Origin: JAKACA01 sp052143575
GTDB taxonomy: Bacteria; Actinomycetota; Acidimicrobiia; Acidimicrobiales; Bog-793
DNA: 64,000 bases
Assembly (NCBI GenBank): GCA_052143575.1
Contig: JBKQSP010000014.1
Coordinates: forward strand, 62,001 to 126,000
Direction: 5' to 3'
Shown in pieces: positions 9,901 through 18,619 of this stretch (its first letter is position 1; the number at the start of each line of letters is the position of its first letter). The notes beneath the pieces were generated by a model. The model saw only the letters and a list, made by a program, of their open reading frames with translations, was not told where the DNA came from and made no database searches. The position numbers were made by a program, and so were the translations under genes.

Positions 9901-10114
9901 CGCCGCCCTCCATGATGTGTTGGAGACGCTCGTGTCGACGATCGACGCGGGTTGCTTCCCGCCCCACCCCGGCCCGCCCCGCCAGGGCGCCTACGAGAAC
10001 TGCCGGTACTGCGACTACGACGCCTTGTGCACGACCGACCGGGCAGAGCTGTGGGAGCGTGCCAGCACCGACGCTGAGATGGCGGCCTACGTCGAGCTGG
10101 TGGGCCCGCTGTGA
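6986..10114 (+). CDS. addB: AddB-like nuclease subunit (RecB-family PD-(D/E)XK, Fe-S)
   Basis: This is the likely second subunit of an AddAB-type recombinational-repair nuclease-helicase acting on broken DNA ends. It has 1042 residues. The N-terminal half has a UvrD-like layout, but where a Walker A is expected it reads VVVGSPIVALS, without GKT, so the motor should be dead, as in AddB. The C-terminal nuclease has VVDYKSG (about residue 900) with QLPIYAKAA downstream. Four Cys (one in FATCPFRFF near 743, three in ENCRYCDYDALC near 1005-1016) match the Fe-S staple of AddB. ATG 6986 was preferred over TTG 6956 because of the TANNNT spacing. It overlaps the helicase gene by 4 bases. Confidence 0.8.
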   Translation: MAGRIERVAPGTAAEAALAGEIGRAQATDRLAPVWVVVGSPIVALSLRRRLAAEGAFASVRFTPMNALLQHLGGAGAAAGGRRPLTQVALHAAARVALSESPGLLGPVAGHPATEASLAATYRDLRRLSDEELNRLASASGRAHDVVALVRVAARLLEVDYYDTADLRVAALRRLEGRSAGAADDAADGFADIGRVVVYLPDPLQSEETGLLAALAGRLDVVVLAAVTGDEVADRAVERFVARLAGLFAPGAPSGRRLDREGAPESHAAAALAERFGGFLSAPDEDVEVREAVRRLVAHAEAGGDLGRCVVAYPDTARTLEVGRRVCEQLKAAGIPCSGGAPSQLSETPHARLLSGLVELAKPVAPGHELERGEVMAWLASGPIRSGHGLTRWLGSLTEDGGLPVGTFDRCSRSAGVLSGMAQWRSRLGSQVAQLQEETPGAHSERRSRAARAAGDLLQLVERLHALTSSAAAAKSWRALQAWSEQALQELLDPGEDRTALAEALDDLDGLDGLEPLDALPSSERVRRFALALQVALERPAGDRGRFGVGPTVASLHAVAGLSSDLLLLLGCREGDLPARQRDDPLVPRAERERFEVLAEAEGGEETARRHLVWAVSGAARSQASYARIDVRAGRAVHPSPWIVERFGGETTEVHSFAASLRRVADGVAAADVTDFELGSLLFAAAAPTWLEALDDDYGRRRDSLRRRRLGGLNPFAGFVPASGAAEDAWSDALSATGLESFATCPFRFFVDRKLGVNRLEAPERLVMIDARDRGTMMHAVLEGFFGDNEGGRAPAALDSAALARLRRLAATQFELLELAGKTGKAIFWHTERGRIERDLERYVERDIADSAALGRVPLHVELDFGGDGGAVAEVVGRRVMFRGRIDRVDVTGDGRLVVVDYKSGRSEGFQDILTDPLGRGRHLQLPIYAKAAADVVGREMSLQGPTRAEYRFVQSTAGYAVIPVELTAEVDAALHDVLETLVSTIDAGCFPPHPGPPRQGAYENCRYCDYDALCTTDRAELWERASTDAEMAAYVELVGPL

Positions 10115-13100
10115 CGACCGCTGCGACGCGTCACGAGGCGCTGGCGGACGCCGCCGCCCGGCACTCGATCGAGTACCGGTTGGACTCCACCTTGTTCGTC
10201 GAAGCCGGCGCCGGCTCGGGAAAGACGGGTGCCCTCGTCTCCCGCATCGTGCAACTGCTCAGGTCGGGCGCCTGCGAGTTGGACGACCTCGCTGCCATCA
10301 CCTTCACGGAGGCGGCGGCACTCGAGCTCAAGGACCGCGTGCGGCGGTCCCTCACCGATCTCGCGCAACGGGGACGGGACGGCCCCGAGCGACGCCGCGT
10401 GCAGGCAGCGCTCGACCGACTGGACGAAGCCGCCATCTCGACGATTCACGGGTTCTGCCAGCGCCTCTTGAGCGAGCATCCCATCGAGGCCGGCCTGCCG
10501 CCGCGGTTCGAGATCCTCGACGAGGTCCGCCAGAGCCTCGCCTGGCGCCGGCACTGGTCGTCCGTCCTCGACCGACTCGGGGCGGACGACAGCATGCTCC
10601 GGTTGTTCGGCGTGGCGGCCCTCATCGGCGTCACTCCGACCCACCTGCGGGACCTGGCGAAGGAGGTCGGCGAGCAGTGGGACCAGTGCGGCGACATCGG
10701 TCCGGATGTCGAGAGCGTCCTGGGCAGCGTGGCCGCCTCCGTCGAGCGGGGAACGGCGGCGGTCGTCTCGCTCCTCGAGGACGCACTCGCGCTGGAGGGG
10801 CACTGCCTCGACCCTGATGACACGCTGCTGCCGCGACTGCGCGAGGCGCGCGATCTCCGCGACTTGTTGACGGCCCCGGGCGACCTCGAGGATGCGGCGG
10901 CCGACCCGCGCATCGCTCTGCTCGCGTCGAAGCAACCCTCGCTGCGCGCCGGCAATTCCGGCCAGAAGGGCGCCTGGTCCTGTGACCTCGAGGCGGTGCG
11001 CGGCTGCCTGCAGGCGGCCCGACTGGCCCGCGAGGGGGCCACGGCCGAGGTGGCCGACGTCGTGCTCCCGGCCATCGTGGCCACCTTCGACGTGGTGGCC
11101 CGAGAAGCGGCGGCCACCCGCAGGGCCGAGGGCACGCTCGTCTTCCACGACCTCCTCGTGCTGGCACGCGACCTGCTTCTCGAGCGTCCGGCCGTGCTGG
11201 CGGAGGTGCGGCGCAAGCTCAAGTACCTGCTGATCGACGAGTTCCAGGACACCGATCCCCTCCAGCTCGAGATCGCCGAGCTGATCGGCGGCGGCCAGCC
11301 GGGCGGCGCGCAGCGTGCGGGCTCGAGCCCGCCGGCGAGCCCGGTGGAGGCGGGCCGCCTGTTCTTCGTCGGCGACCCGAAGCAGTCCATCTATCGCTTC
11401 CGGGGCGCCGACCTCGGTACCTACGAACGTGCCCGCGCTCGCCTCGCCGGAGGTGCCCCGGTGGCGCTCACGTCCAACTTCCGCTCCGTCCCGGGCATCA
11501 TCGAGTTCGCCAACGAGTGCTTCACGACCCTCATGGGGGATGGCTATTCGCGGCTCGAACCAGTGCGATCGCCCGGGGTTGCCACACCGGTGCGGATCGT
11601 CGGCGGCCGGCTCGACCACTCGCTGCGCCGCCGCCAGCAACGCCTCCTCGAATCGGAGGCGTGCGCCACGGTCATCGAGAGAGCGGTCAGGAGGGAAGGC
11701 TGGCTCGTCGGTGAGGGCGAGAGCCTGCGGGCGGCCTGCCTGAGCGACGTCGCCATCCTGGTGCCCCGCCGAACCGGCCTCGAGGAGCTGGAGGCAGCCC
11801 TCGATGCCCACGGGATCGGCTACCGCGTCGAGAGCGCCTCGCTCATCTACCGCAGCCAGGAGGTGCGGGATCTCCTCGCCCTCTGCCGTGCCATCGACGA
11901 TCCGGCTGATTACGTCGCTCTCCTGGCGGCGCTCCGTTCGCCCGCCTTCGCCTGCCGCGACGACGAGCTCTACGCCTTCCGGCACGGCGGCGGCTCCTGG
12001 TCCGTGGAGGGACCGCAGGCGGGTGCGGTCGAAGGTGTCGTGGCCGAGTCGCTCGCCGCGATTCGGGGCTACCGCGCCCGCCGCCTCGGCCTCGGTCCCG
12101 TCGGGGTGCTGGAGGAGGCGGTCCGTGACCGGCGCCTGCTCCAGCTCGCGGCCGGATCGCCGAGGGAGCGGGAGTCGTGGAGACGGGTGCGCTTCTTGAT
12201 CGAGCGGGCGCGGGCCTTTGTCGAGGGGGGCGGGGGAGGCCTGCGGGAGTTCGCCGACTGGGTGGACGAGCAGCTCTCCGAAGGGCTCCGCTCCGTCGAG
12301 TCGGTGCTGCCGGAGCCGGACGAGGACGTCGTCCACATCTTGACGGTGCATGCAGCCAAGGGCCTCGAGTACCCGATCGCCGTGCTGGCCGGTTTCGGCA
12401 CGAGCGACGACGTGCCCCGCGGCGTCGGACGCCGCCTCCTGCGCTCATCGGGCGGCAGGGTCGAAGTGCACCTGCGGAGCGATCTGCGCACGGCGGGCTT
12501 CGAGGCGCTCAAGACCGTCGAGCTGGCGCTCGAGCGGGCTGAGGCCGTCCGGGTGCTCTATGTGGCCGCCACGCGGGCTCGCGATCACCTCGTCGTGTGC
12601 GCCCATCACGTCCCGAGCGGGGACGAGGGGACTCTGGGCCAGCGGCTCTACGAAGCCGCCACGGAAGCCCTCGAGAGGCGGCCCGGTCTCTGGGAGGCGA
12701 TCGACGAGCCTGCCTCTCACGCCGAGACGAGCCAGTTGGGCCCCTCCGAGGCCATGCTCGGTCCGGTGGCGCAGGGTTCGCTCTTCGACCTCGCCGCCGT
12801 CGCTGCCACCGGCGCCGTCGTCGCCCGACGCGCCGCTCACCGTCCTGCCAGCTCCCCCGAGGAGTGGCAGACGTGGCGTCGACAACGTGCCGAGCTGCTG
12901 GCGAGGGTCGGCCGGCGGGTGAGCGTGCGGGCGACCGAGGTTGCCGTCGTGGCGGGCTTGGCGTGGCCGTCGGGAGGGAGCCTCGATGAGGACGACGCCG
13001 TCCGGCGGGCGCAGGGCGAGCTCGACTGGGTCTCGGGCATCGATGCCGGCACCCCGGGTCGGCCCCGGCGGGGTCGCGGCGGCACACAGCTCGGACGTGC

Positions 13101-13629
13101 CGTCCACGCCACGCTGCAGGCCATCGGGCAGGAGACGGCCCGCCAACTGAGCCTCGGCGGAGCCCCCAGCCCCGAGCTTCACGACCTCGCCGAGGCACAG
13201 GCGAGAGCCGAGCGCATCGGTGATCGCGCCGGTGAGGTCGAGCAGCTCGCGGCGGCGGCACTCTCGAGCCCCACGGTGAGAGCCGCTTTCAGCTCCGGCA
13301 GCGCCCGGCGCGAGGTCTATGTCGCCACAACGATCGGCGGCGTCGTGCTCGACGGCTATGTGGACCTGTGCTTCGAGGATGGCGGCGAGCTCACCGTCGT
13401 CGACTACAAGACGGACACCGTGCAGGACCGTGCCGAGGTCGAGGCGTCGGCGGAGCGCTACTGCCTGCAGGCTGCCGCCTACGCCCTGGCGCTGGCAGAT
13501 GCGAGCGGGCTGCCCGTGCGCCGTTGCGTGCTCGTGTTCCTTTCCCCGCCCGGGCGCCCCCTCGAATTCGAGGTGCCCGACCTCGCTGCTGCCCTCCAGC
13601 GTGTCCGAGCCGTCGTGGGGGCAGAGTGA
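10111..13629 (+). CDS. addA: AddA-like UvrD-family helicase-nuclease
   Basis: This is the motor and nuclease subunit (1172 aa) of the AddAB-type complex. Walker A AGAGSGKT is at about residues 32-39, ISTIHGFCQR is the AddA/RecB motif Ic region, LLIDEFQDTDPLQ near 375 is Walker B, GDPKQSIYRFRGAD is motif III, LTVHAAKGLEYP is motif V and LYVAATRARDHL is motif VI. The C-terminal RecB-type nuclease retains LDGYVDL and VVDYKTD (about 1096-1102). All catalytic motifs appear intact. The gene starts on a GTG overlapping the addB-like stop, and its own stop is overlapped by the methyltransferase start. Mycobacterial AdnAB is the alternative relative; the dead motor plus Fe-S in the partner favours AddAB. 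Confidence 0.85.
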   Translation: MTTAATRHEALADAAARHSIEYRLDSTLFVEAGAGSGKTGALVSRIVQLLRSGACELDDLAAITFTEAAALELKDRVRRSLTDLAQRGRDGPERRRVQAALDRLDEAAISTIHGFCQRLLSEHPIEAGLPPRFEILDEVRQSLAWRRHWSSVLDRLGADDSMLRLFGVAALIGVTPTHLRDLAKEVGEQWDQCGDIGPDVESVLGSVAASVERGTAAVVSLLEDALALEGHCLDPDDTLLPRLREARDLRDLLTAPGDLEDAAADPRIALLASKQPSLRAGNSGQKGAWSCDLEAVRGCLQAARLAREGATAEVADVVLPAIVATFDVVAREAAATRRAEGTLVFHDLLVLARDLLLERPAVLAEVRRKLKYLLIDEFQDTDPLQLEIAELIGGGQPGGAQRAGSSPPASPVEAGRLFFVGDPKQSIYRFRGADLGTYERARARLAGGAPVALTSNFRSVPGIIEFANECFTTLMGDGYSRLEPVRSPGVATPVRIVGGRLDHSLRRRQQRLLESEACATVIERAVRREGWLVGEGESLRAACLSDVAILVPRRTGLEELEAALDAHGIGYRVESASLIYRSQEVRDLLALCRAIDDPADYVALLAALRSPAFACRDDELYAFRHGGGSWSVEGPQAGAVEGVVAESLAAIRGYRARRLGLGPVGVLEEAVRDRRLLQLAAGSPRERESWRRVRFLIERARAFVEGGGGGLREFADWVDEQLSEGLRSVESVLPEPDEDVVHILTVHAAKGLEYPIAVLAGFGTSDDVPRGVGRRLLRSSGGRVEVHLRSDLRTAGFEALKTVELALERAEAVRVLYVAATRARDHLVVCAHHVPSGDEGTLGQRLYEAATEALERRPGLWEAIDEPASHAETSQLGPSEAMLGPVAQGSLFDLAAVAATGAVVARRAAHRPASSPEEWQTWRRQRAELLARVGRRVSVRATEVAVVAGLAWPSGGSLDEDDAVRRAQGELDWVSGIDAGTPGRPRRGRGGTQLGRAVHATLQAIGQETARQLSLGGAPSPELHDLAEAQARAERIGDRAGEVEQLAAAALSSPTVRAAFSSGSARREVYVATTIGGVVLDGYVDLCFEDGGELTVVDYKTDTVQDRAEVEASAERYCLQAAAYALALADASGLPVRRCVLVFLSPPGRPLEFEVPDLAAALQRVRAVVGAE

Positions 13630-14696
13630 TCAAGTACCTCGGCTCCAAACGGCGCCTCGTTCCCGCCATCTCGGCAATCGCCTCCGCCATCGAGTCGCGG
13701 CGCGCTCTCGATCTGTTCACGGGCACGACTCGCGTCGCCCAGGCCCTCAAGCGGTCTGGCGCCCACGTCACCGCCGTCGACTCCGCAACGTATGCCCATG
13801 TCCTCGCCCAGGCCTACATCGCCACCGACCGTTGCAGCGTCGACGGCCACGAGCTCAGCGACGCCCTCGCCGATCTGGCAGCCCGCCCGTCGAGACGGGG
13901 CTATGTCACCACCGTGTTCTGCGAGACGGCTCGCTACTTCCATCCGGACAACGGCGTGCGCATCGACGCCATCCGGGACGCCATCGAGGAGTACGCCGCT
14001 TCCCCCCTCTACCCGGTCCTGTTGGCAAGCCTGTTGGAGGCGGCCGACCGGGTGGACTCCACGACCGGGTTGCAGATGGCATACCTGAAGCAGTGGGCAC
14101 CGCGGGCGCTGAAGCCGCTCGAGTTGCGGGCGCCCGCCCTCATCGACGGGCCGGGGGCGGCCGTGCTGGGTGACGCCCTCGAGACGGTGCGATCACCCAT
14201 CGGCGAGTTCGACTTCGCCTATCTCGACCCGCCCTACAACCAGCACCGCTACTTCTCGAATTACCACGTATGGGAGACGCTCGTGCGCTGGGACGCCCCG
14301 GCCCATTACGGCGTCGCCTGCAAGCGGGTCGACTGCCGCGAGCCCACCCTCCAGAGTCCGTTCAACCGCCGACGCTCCCTCGCCCCAGCGCTTGCCGATG
14401 TCATCGCGGCGGTGCAGGCGCGCCTGCTCGCCGTCTCGTACAACGACGAGGCCTGGCTGAGCCTGGAGGACCTCGTGGCGATGTGCGAGCGTCGCGGCCA
14501 TGTCGGCGTGCTCAGCTTCGACTCGAAGCGTTACGTCGGCGCCCAGATCGGCATCCACAACCCGCAGGGCGTCAAGGTTGGCGTGGTCTCGCACTTGAGA
14601 AACACCGAGCTCATCGTGCTCTCGGGCCCTCGCGAGCTCGTGGCCGAGGCGATGGCAGCCGACGGTCGGGAGGCGGCGGCCGTCGCCGGCCGGTAG
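13626..14696 (+). CDS. D12-class adenine-specific DNA methyltransferase
   Basis: This protein should methylate adenine N6 in a specific DNA sequence using S-adenosylmethionine. It has 356 residues. Motif X is KYLGSKRRL (residues 3-11), motif I is LDLFTGTTRV (about 30-39) and motif IV is DPPYNQ (about 200-205), the order seen in the Dam/D12 alpha group. The GTG start overlaps the addA-like stop (GTGA), placing it in the same operon as the AddAB-type pair. No restriction endonuclease or specificity subunit is adjacent. Its recognition site cannot be read from sequence. It ends 21 bases from the convergent membrane-protein gene. Confidence 0.85.
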   Translation: MIKYLGSKRRLVPAISAIASAIESRRALDLFTGTTRVAQALKRSGAHVTAVDSATYAHVLAQAYIATDRCSVDGHELSDALADLAARPSRRGYVTTVFCETARYFHPDNGVRIDAIRDAIEEYAASPLYPVLLASLLEAADRVDSTTGLQMAYLKQWAPRALKPLELRAPALIDGPGAAVLGDALETVRSPIGEFDFAYLDPPYNQHRYFSNYHVWETLVRWDAPAHYGVACKRVDCREPTLQSPFNRRRSLAPALADVIAAVQARLLAVSYNDEAWLSLEDLVAMCERRGHVGVLSFDSKRYVGAQIGIHNPQGVKVGVVSHLRNTELIVLSGPRELVAEAMAADGREAAAVAGR

Positions 14697-14717
14697 GCGG
14701 GATGGGGGGGCCGGCGG

Positions 14718-16460
14718 TCATCGCCTCAGGCGCCACACCCAGGCGCCGTCAATTCGCTCGGGCGTCACGCCGGTGGCGGCGTCCACGATGGCGGCCAGCT
14801 GACGGGGCTGTAGGAATGCGCCGTAGCCCACGTACTCCACCACGATCGAGACGTGCCATGCCGTCAGGTCGCTGCGAAGGCCTGCGACGTCGTTCGGGTC
14901 GGGCGTCGGTGGGAGGAGGCCGACTTGAGCGTCCTGATAGATCTCGTATGCCGTGCTCGGCCACATCTGGCCGGTCGGCAGCGGTCCGCTCGGGCTCGGG
15001 ATGAAGCCGTATCCGGCCACGAGGTTGTACGGCATGAACTCCTCGGCTTGCCACACGAGCGGGTCGGCGGTGAAGCCGTTCGGCACGGGGTAGCCGAGCA
15101 GGACGCTGCCGGCCGGCAGGAGACGGAGCGTGGGCGAGCGGTACACAGCCGGCACGGCGATGGGGCGCACGGTGTAGGGGATCGGCGATCCGAGCGCCGG
15201 CGACGCCAGCACGACGACGCCGAGAGCGAGGGCGAGAGAGCCGGCGGCGAGGTTGCGCCGCGCCGGCGAGGGCAGCCGGCGGGTTTGATGCGCCATCCGC
15301 CACGCCCACGTGCGGTCGAGGATGATGGCGAGCGCCAGCGCCAGGAACAGGTTGATCATGAGCTCGAAGCGCACCGGCAGGAGGTTCTTCAGCAGCGGCC
15401 AGTGGCTGAAGACGGCGTCGGGGAGCGGGATGTTGGTGTTCCAGGTCGAGCTCCAATGGATGCTCCCGCCGAGGCCGAAGATCAAGGCCACGCCCGCCAT
15501 GGCGACGGCGAAGCGGAGCGCCCCGCTGCGGACGCGCCAGCAGGCGACGGCGACGAGCACGACGAGGGGAACGCCGACGTAGGCCGCCGCCACGGACTGC
15601 GGCCAGCTGCCGAGCGGCCACAGCCAGGTTCGCAGCACGATGCAGAACCCGTAGGGGACGGGAAAGACCGTGCCGGGGAACCGCCGCGGCCCGGCCAGCA
15701 GCTCGTAGATGGGGACCGCCAGGATGACGCCCGCCACGACGGCGCCGCCGCCGAGCCCGACGGCTGCCCGCCGCCAGCGGCGCCGCGCCTCGCCCGGGTG
15801 CCGCAGCGCCAGGATGGCCACGCCGCAGAGGGCGACCATCGCCATGATCGCCATCACCTCTTGGCCGGTGAGGAACTGGGCGGCGAAGACGAGTCCGAGC
15901 AAAGCGCCCTTTACGAGGGCGTTGCCGTGTTGGCGCACGAGGAGGTCGTCGAACAGCACGAGGGCGATGGGCGGGAAGACGAGCACGGTGAGATGGAGGT
16001 GGCCGGACAGCAGGTCGTTCAGCACGAAGGGAGAGAAGCCGTAGAAGAGGCTCGCCAGCCAGCGGCCCGGGGCCCAGGGCGCCCAGCGGCGGAAGGCCAC
16101 GAAGGCCGACAGCGAGCTCATGACGGGTGCCAGCACGACGGCGACGTTGAAAGACACGAGCGGGCCGAACAGCTCGGTCACGGGCGTCATGACGAGCGAT
16201 GGCAGCAGGATGCTCGTGTTGACGACGAGGTTGATGCCCTTTGGGGCGAACATCGCCGTGCTGAAGAACGGGTTGAGCCCGTGCCCGAGGGCGTGCGGCA
16301 CCCAGGCGAGAAACCAGACGTCCTGGTCGGGGTCGCCGTATCCCTGCGCGACGATGGCGTTGCCGAGCCCGGCGTGCCAGAGATGCCACCAGAGGATGCC
16401 CGAGAGGGCGAGGTATCCGGCGCCGGCGGCGAGGAAGACTCCGGGCCGGCGTGCGCGCAC
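14718..16460 (-). CDS. GT-C-like multi-pass membrane protein (putative glycosyltransferase)
   Basis: This 580-residue protein has about twelve hydrophobic segments and a soluble C-terminal tail of about 130 residues. The loop after the first membrane segment holds GDPDQDVWFLAW, an acidic pattern like the metal/donor-binding loop of polyprenyl-phosphate-dependent GT-C glycosyltransferases. Further acidic residues follow the next segments. The donor and acceptor are unknown; a YfhO-like membrane protein is the alternative. The start is GTG at 16460, leaving only 50 bases to the divergent helicase start, so the two genes share a promoter region. Confidence 0.6.
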   Translation of the reverse strand: MRARRPGVFLAAGAGYLALSGILWWHLWHAGLGNAIVAQGYGDPDQDVWFLAWVPHALGHGLNPFFSTAMFAPKGINLVVNTSILLPSLVMTPVTELFGPLVSFNVAVVLAPVMSSLSAFVAFRRWAPWAPGRWLASLFYGFSPFVLNDLLSGHLHLTVLVFPPIALVLFDDLLVRQHGNALVKGALLGLVFAAQFLTGQEVMAIMAMVALCGVAILALRHPGEARRRWRRAAVGLGGGAVVAGVILAVPIYELLAGPRRFPGTVFPVPYGFCIVLRTWLWPLGSWPQSVAAAYVGVPLVVLVAVACWRVRSGALRFAVAMAGVALIFGLGGSIHWSSTWNTNIPLPDAVFSHWPLLKNLLPVRFELMINLFLALALAIILDRTWAWRMAHQTRRLPSPARRNLAAGSLALALGVVVLASPALGSPIPYTVRPIAVPAVYRSPTLRLLPAGSVLLGYPVPNGFTADPLVWQAEEFMPYNLVAGYGFIPSPSGPLPTGQMWPSTAYEIYQDAQVGLLPPTPDPNDVAGLRSDLTAWHVSIVVEYVGYGAFLQPRQLAAIVDAATGVTPERIDGAWVWRLRR

Positions 16461-16496
16461 GCCGGAACAGTAGTGAACCTCCGGCCACCACGGCGT

Positions 16497-16502
16497 TAGG
16501 GT
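16497..16502 (+). promoter_or_regulatory. Putative -10 (TAGGGT) of leaderless DinG-like gene
   Basis: TAGGGT lies 8 bases before GTG 16511, which is the start consistent with the helicase family. It fixes the start downstream of the earlier in-frame GTG at 16451, which would add an unlikely 20-residue leader. Confidence 0.45.
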
Positions 16503-16510
16503 CGCCGACA

Positions 16511-18616
16511 GTGTCCCGGCTGTCCGTCACCGATCAGCTCGGTCGCGTCGTGGCACAGCTTCCGGCAGGTCAGGTGCGTGACGGCCAACGCGCCATGGCA
16601 GAGGCCGTGGCGGAATGCCTGGCCAGTGCCGTGCCGTCGCACAGCGTGGAGGATCCCGGCGGGGCGCACGAGCACGGCGGGCGACCTCGCCACGTCGCCG
16701 TCACGGCCGGCACCGGAACGGGCAAGTCGTTCGCCTACCTCGTGCCCGCCGTGCTCTCCGGCACCTGCGTCGTCGTGGCAACGGCGACGAAGGCCCTGCA
16801 GGACCAGCTGGCGACGAAAGACCTGCCCCTTGTCGCTCAGAGCTTGCAGCTCGGTCGGCCGATCAGCTGGGCCGTGCTGAAGGGCCGATCCAACTACGTC
16901 TGCCGCCAGCGCCTCGTCGAGATGGAGCAGGCCGGCCGCCAGGCGAGCCTCGAGGGCGTCGCCGTGCCGGCGCCCACCGGCCTGCGGGGATCTCTCGGCG
17001 AGCAGGTGGCGCGTCTCGTGGAGTGGTCAGGATCGACGATGTCCGGCGACCGCGCCGAGCTGGCTTTCGAACCGCACCCGACGGCCTGGTCGGCTGTCAG
17101 TGTCGGCGCCGACGAGTGCCCGGGCGCCCACCGCTGCCCGTCGGGCGCCGACTGTTTCACCGAGCGCGCCCGCGCCAAGGCGGCGGTCGCCGATGTCGTC
17201 ATCGTCAACCTCCACCTCCTCGGTGCCGATCTGCGAAGCGGTGGCGCCGTGCTGCCCGAGCACGGCGCCCTCGTCGTCGACGAGGCACACGAGCTGGAGG
17301 ACGTGCTGGCGGCCTGCCTCGGCGTCGACGTCAGCCCCGGGCGGCTGCGAGGCATCGCCGTCGCCGCCCGGCCCGCCCTCGAGGCCGCCGGCAGCGGGGA
17401 GGGCGAGGCGGGCGCGGCCGGCCGCTCCACGCGACGGCGACGCCAAGGCGGCGCCAGCGAGGCGGTGGAGGCCGTGCTGGCGGCGGCCGGGCGCTTCGAG
17501 GAGGCGCTCGCCACGGCGAAGGACCAGCGCCTCCCTCCCGGGCTCGGCGAGGCGATCGGGGGCGCCGTCGATCTCACGGTCGTTCGCCTCGTGCAGCTGG
17601 AGCGTGAGCTGCGGCGGGCGGCAGGCGGCGACGGTGCGGCCTCCGGCAGCGCTGGCAACTCCGGCAACGCCGGCAGCGACTCGGCGCAACGTGCCCTGCG
17701 CTCCCTGCTCGCCGTGGAGCGCTGCCGGGAGGAGCTGGAGTCGTGCCGGTTGACCGGAACGGCCGCGCAGTCGAGGTTCGAGGAGGTCCTCTGGGTGACC
17801 GGCGGCGACCGCCAGTCGCTGCGGTCCGCCCCCCTCGACGTGAGCGCCGTTCTCGCCACGCAGGTCTTCGCAGAGATGCCCGTCGTCCTCACGAGCGCCA
17901 CGCTGCCGCCCGGCCTCGCCGAGCGCCTCGGGGCGCCGGGCGCTGACGTCACCGAGATCGACGTCGGCAGCCCGTTCGACTACGCCAGCAACGGCCTCCT
18001 CTACTGCGCCGCCCGCCTGCCCGACCGCCGCCGCCCGAACGCCGAGGCGGCCATCCACGAGGAGCTAGAGGCGCTCGTGCAGGCCGCCGGTGGGCGCACC
18101 CTCGGCCTCTTCACGAGCTACCGGGCGATGCAGGCTGCTGCCGAGGCGCTTCGAGGGCGCATCCCCTGGCCGGTGCACGTGCAGGGGGACCTCCCCAAGC
18201 CGGTGCTGCTGCAGGCCTTCAGCACGGAGGAGGCGGCCTGCCTGTTCGCCACGATGGGTTTCTGGCAGGGGGTCGACGTGCCGGGCCCCACCCTCTCGCT
18301 CGTCGTGATCGATCGCCTGCCCTTCCCGAGGCCCGACGAGCCACTCATGGCGGCGAGGCGGGAGGCAGCCGGAGCGATGGGCTTCCGGCTCGTCGACCTC
18401 CCCCGGGCGGCGACGTTGCTCGCCCAGGGCGCCGGTCGCCTCATCCGGACCGAGACCGACCGCGGCGTCGTCGCCGTCCTCGACCCCCGCCTGGCGACGG
18501 CCAGCTACTCCGGGTACTTCGTGAAGGCGCTGCCGCCGATGCGGCGCACGAAGGTGCGGGCGGAGGCCGTTGCGTTCCTCGAGGCGATGCACGCCCCCCA
18601 CCCGGCGAGCGCCTGA
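16511..18616 (+). CDS. DinG/XPD-family ATP-dependent DNA helicase (Fe-S)
   Basis: This 701-residue superfamily 2 helicase should unwind damaged or structured DNA 5' to 3'. Walker A is AGTGTGKS (about residues 65-73), followed by TATKALQDQL (motif Ia) and VVDEAHEL (DEAH box, about 255-262). Four Cys between them (SNYVCRQR, DECPGAHRCPSG, ADCFTE) form the Fe-S cluster site of XPD/DinG proteins. Motif VI reads QGAGRLIR. The region around residues 290-430 carries low-complexity Ala/Gly/Ser stretches. The gene converges with the Rieske gene with 3 bases between stop codons. Confidence 0.9.
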   Translation: MSRLSVTDQLGRVVAQLPAGQVRDGQRAMAEAVAECLASAVPSHSVEDPGGAHEHGGRPRHVAVTAGTGTGKSFAYLVPAVLSGTCVVVATATKALQDQLATKDLPLVAQSLQLGRPISWAVLKGRSNYVCRQRLVEMEQAGRQASLEGVAVPAPTGLRGSLGEQVARLVEWSGSTMSGDRAELAFEPHPTAWSAVSVGADECPGAHRCPSGADCFTERARAKAAVADVVIVNLHLLGADLRSGGAVLPEHGALVVDEAHELEDVLAACLGVDVSPGRLRGIAVAARPALEAAGSGEGEAGAAGRSTRRRRQGGASEAVEAVLAAAGRFEEALATAKDQRLPPGLGEAIGGAVDLTVVRLVQLERELRRAAGGDGAASGSAGNSGNAGSDSAQRALRSLLAVERCREELESCRLTGTAAQSRFEEVLWVTGGDRQSLRSAPLDVSAVLATQVFAEMPVVLTSATLPPGLAERLGAPGADVTEIDVGSPFDYASNGLLYCAARLPDRRRPNAEAAIHEELEALVQAAGGRTLGLFTSYRAMQAAAEALRGRIPWPVHVQGDLPKPVLLQAFSTEEAACLFATMGFWQGVDVPGPTLSLVVIDRLPFPRPDEPLMAARREAAGAMGFRLVDLPRAATLLAQGAGRLIRTETDRGVVAVLDPRLATASYSGYFVKALPPMRRTKVRAEAVAFLEAMHAPHPASA

Positions 18617-18619
18617 GGC

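Noticed and set aside
6986..14696. A classical restriction-modification locus
   Set aside because: The nuclease pair has AddAB features and no site-specific endonuclease or specificity subunit is present. A defence role is kept only as a hypothesis.
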